DNA of 6,185 nt, taken from positions 1 to 6,185 of the forward strand of contig DAOUTV010000118.1 of the NCBI GenBank assembly GCA_030668505.1. The letters run 5' to 3'. Under the pieces are notes generated by a model. The model did not search any database and was not told the origin of the DNA. It was given only the letters and a program-made list of their open reading frames with translations. Positions 6,033-6,185 of this stretch are shown here, one piece after another. How positions within the stretch are numbered: position 1 is the first letter of the stretch; the number at the start of each line of letters is the position of its first letter. The DNA is from Desulfobacterales bacterium (GTDB lineage Bacteria > Desulfobacterota > Desulfobacteria > Desulfobacterales > C00003060). The translations under genes and the position numbers were made by a program.

Positions 6033-6185
6033 ATGACTGGGAAGAGGTGCTTACATCCATATTGTATTCTCGTAATGTTGACAATCTTTCTTATCACATC
6101 TCAGGCATCTGCTCTTCTAACAGCCGATGATGTCGCAAATCAAGTCAAAGAATCATTGGCCGCTGGGGCAACAGTGGAAGATGCG
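6033..6185 (+). CDS. Exported protein of unknown function, N-terminal fragment (3' end outside window)
   Basis: Fifty-one codons are open to the window edge. The N-terminus reads as a Sec signal peptide: a basic start (MTGKRCLHPY), a hydrophobic core CILVMLTIFLIT at about 11-22, then SQASA with an A-S-A pattern suggesting signal peptidase I cleavage after residue 27. No lipobox cysteine is present at the right place, so it is not an obvious lipoprotein. The mature part begins LLTADDVANQVKESLAAGAT and continues VEDA, a small-residue-rich amphipathic helix. I do not recognise the family. The AAGATVEDA turn might be the first unit of an alanine/glycine repeat, which needs downstream sequence. 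The AUG follows a plausible ribosome binding site, and the product would act in the periplasm or outside the cell. Confidence 0.7.
   Translation, partial: MTGKRCLHPYCILVMLTIFLITSQASALLTADDVANQVKESLAAGATVEDA

Overview
The window looks like chromosomal DNA of a Gram-negative bacterium. The deltaproteobacterial sulfate-reducer group (Desulfobacterota) is my best guess. That rests on the style of the ValRS, NadC and ProC proteins and on spacer repeats of a kind I associate with those genomes (GTCATTGCGAG...CTCGCAATGAC and ACTCCGG...CCGGAATGAC cores inside TTCGTAAAAAGTC arms). It is an inference, not a measurement.

Layout, left to right. Positions 2-2356 (+) hold the C-terminal ~784 residues of valyl-tRNA synthetase (valS), whose 5' end lies outside the window. 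A 243-base spacer (2357-2599) is almost wholly repeat DNA: heptamer arrays in opposite orientation flank a palindromic element. nadC (quinolinate phosphoribosyltransferase) follows at 2600-3427 (+). After 34 bases comes a divergent ketoacyl-ACP synthase III-like gene at 3462-4505 (+). The next 427 bases separate it from the convergent proC and contain three repeat units side by side: a ~180-base element with 13-base perfect inverted ends, a ~159-base palindromic element, and an 11-base-pair hairpin. proC (pyrroline-5-carboxylate reductase) lies at 4933-5787 (-). A divergent intergenic region carries promoter-like sequences for both directions. The window ends inside a gene for an exported protein that starts at about 6033 (+).

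How the genes relate: valS, nadC and proC are housekeeping genes (tRNA charging, NAD synthesis, proline synthesis) with no shared pathway. nadC and the KAS III-like gene are probably co-transcribed because of the short gap and the strong ribosome binding site of the second. Whether valS belongs to the same transcript is unclear because of the repeats between it and nadC. The KAS III-like protein keeps the Cys-His-Asn triad but differs from housekeeping FabH around the substrate entrance, so its substrate is unknown.

The most notable signal is in the repeats. Two spacer elements about 2.3 kb apart share the same outer arms but have different palindromic cores. A third element begins exactly at the stop codon of the KAS III-like gene. 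I see no CRISPR array, tRNA, rRNA, intact insertion sequence or clearly new defence or metabolic system.
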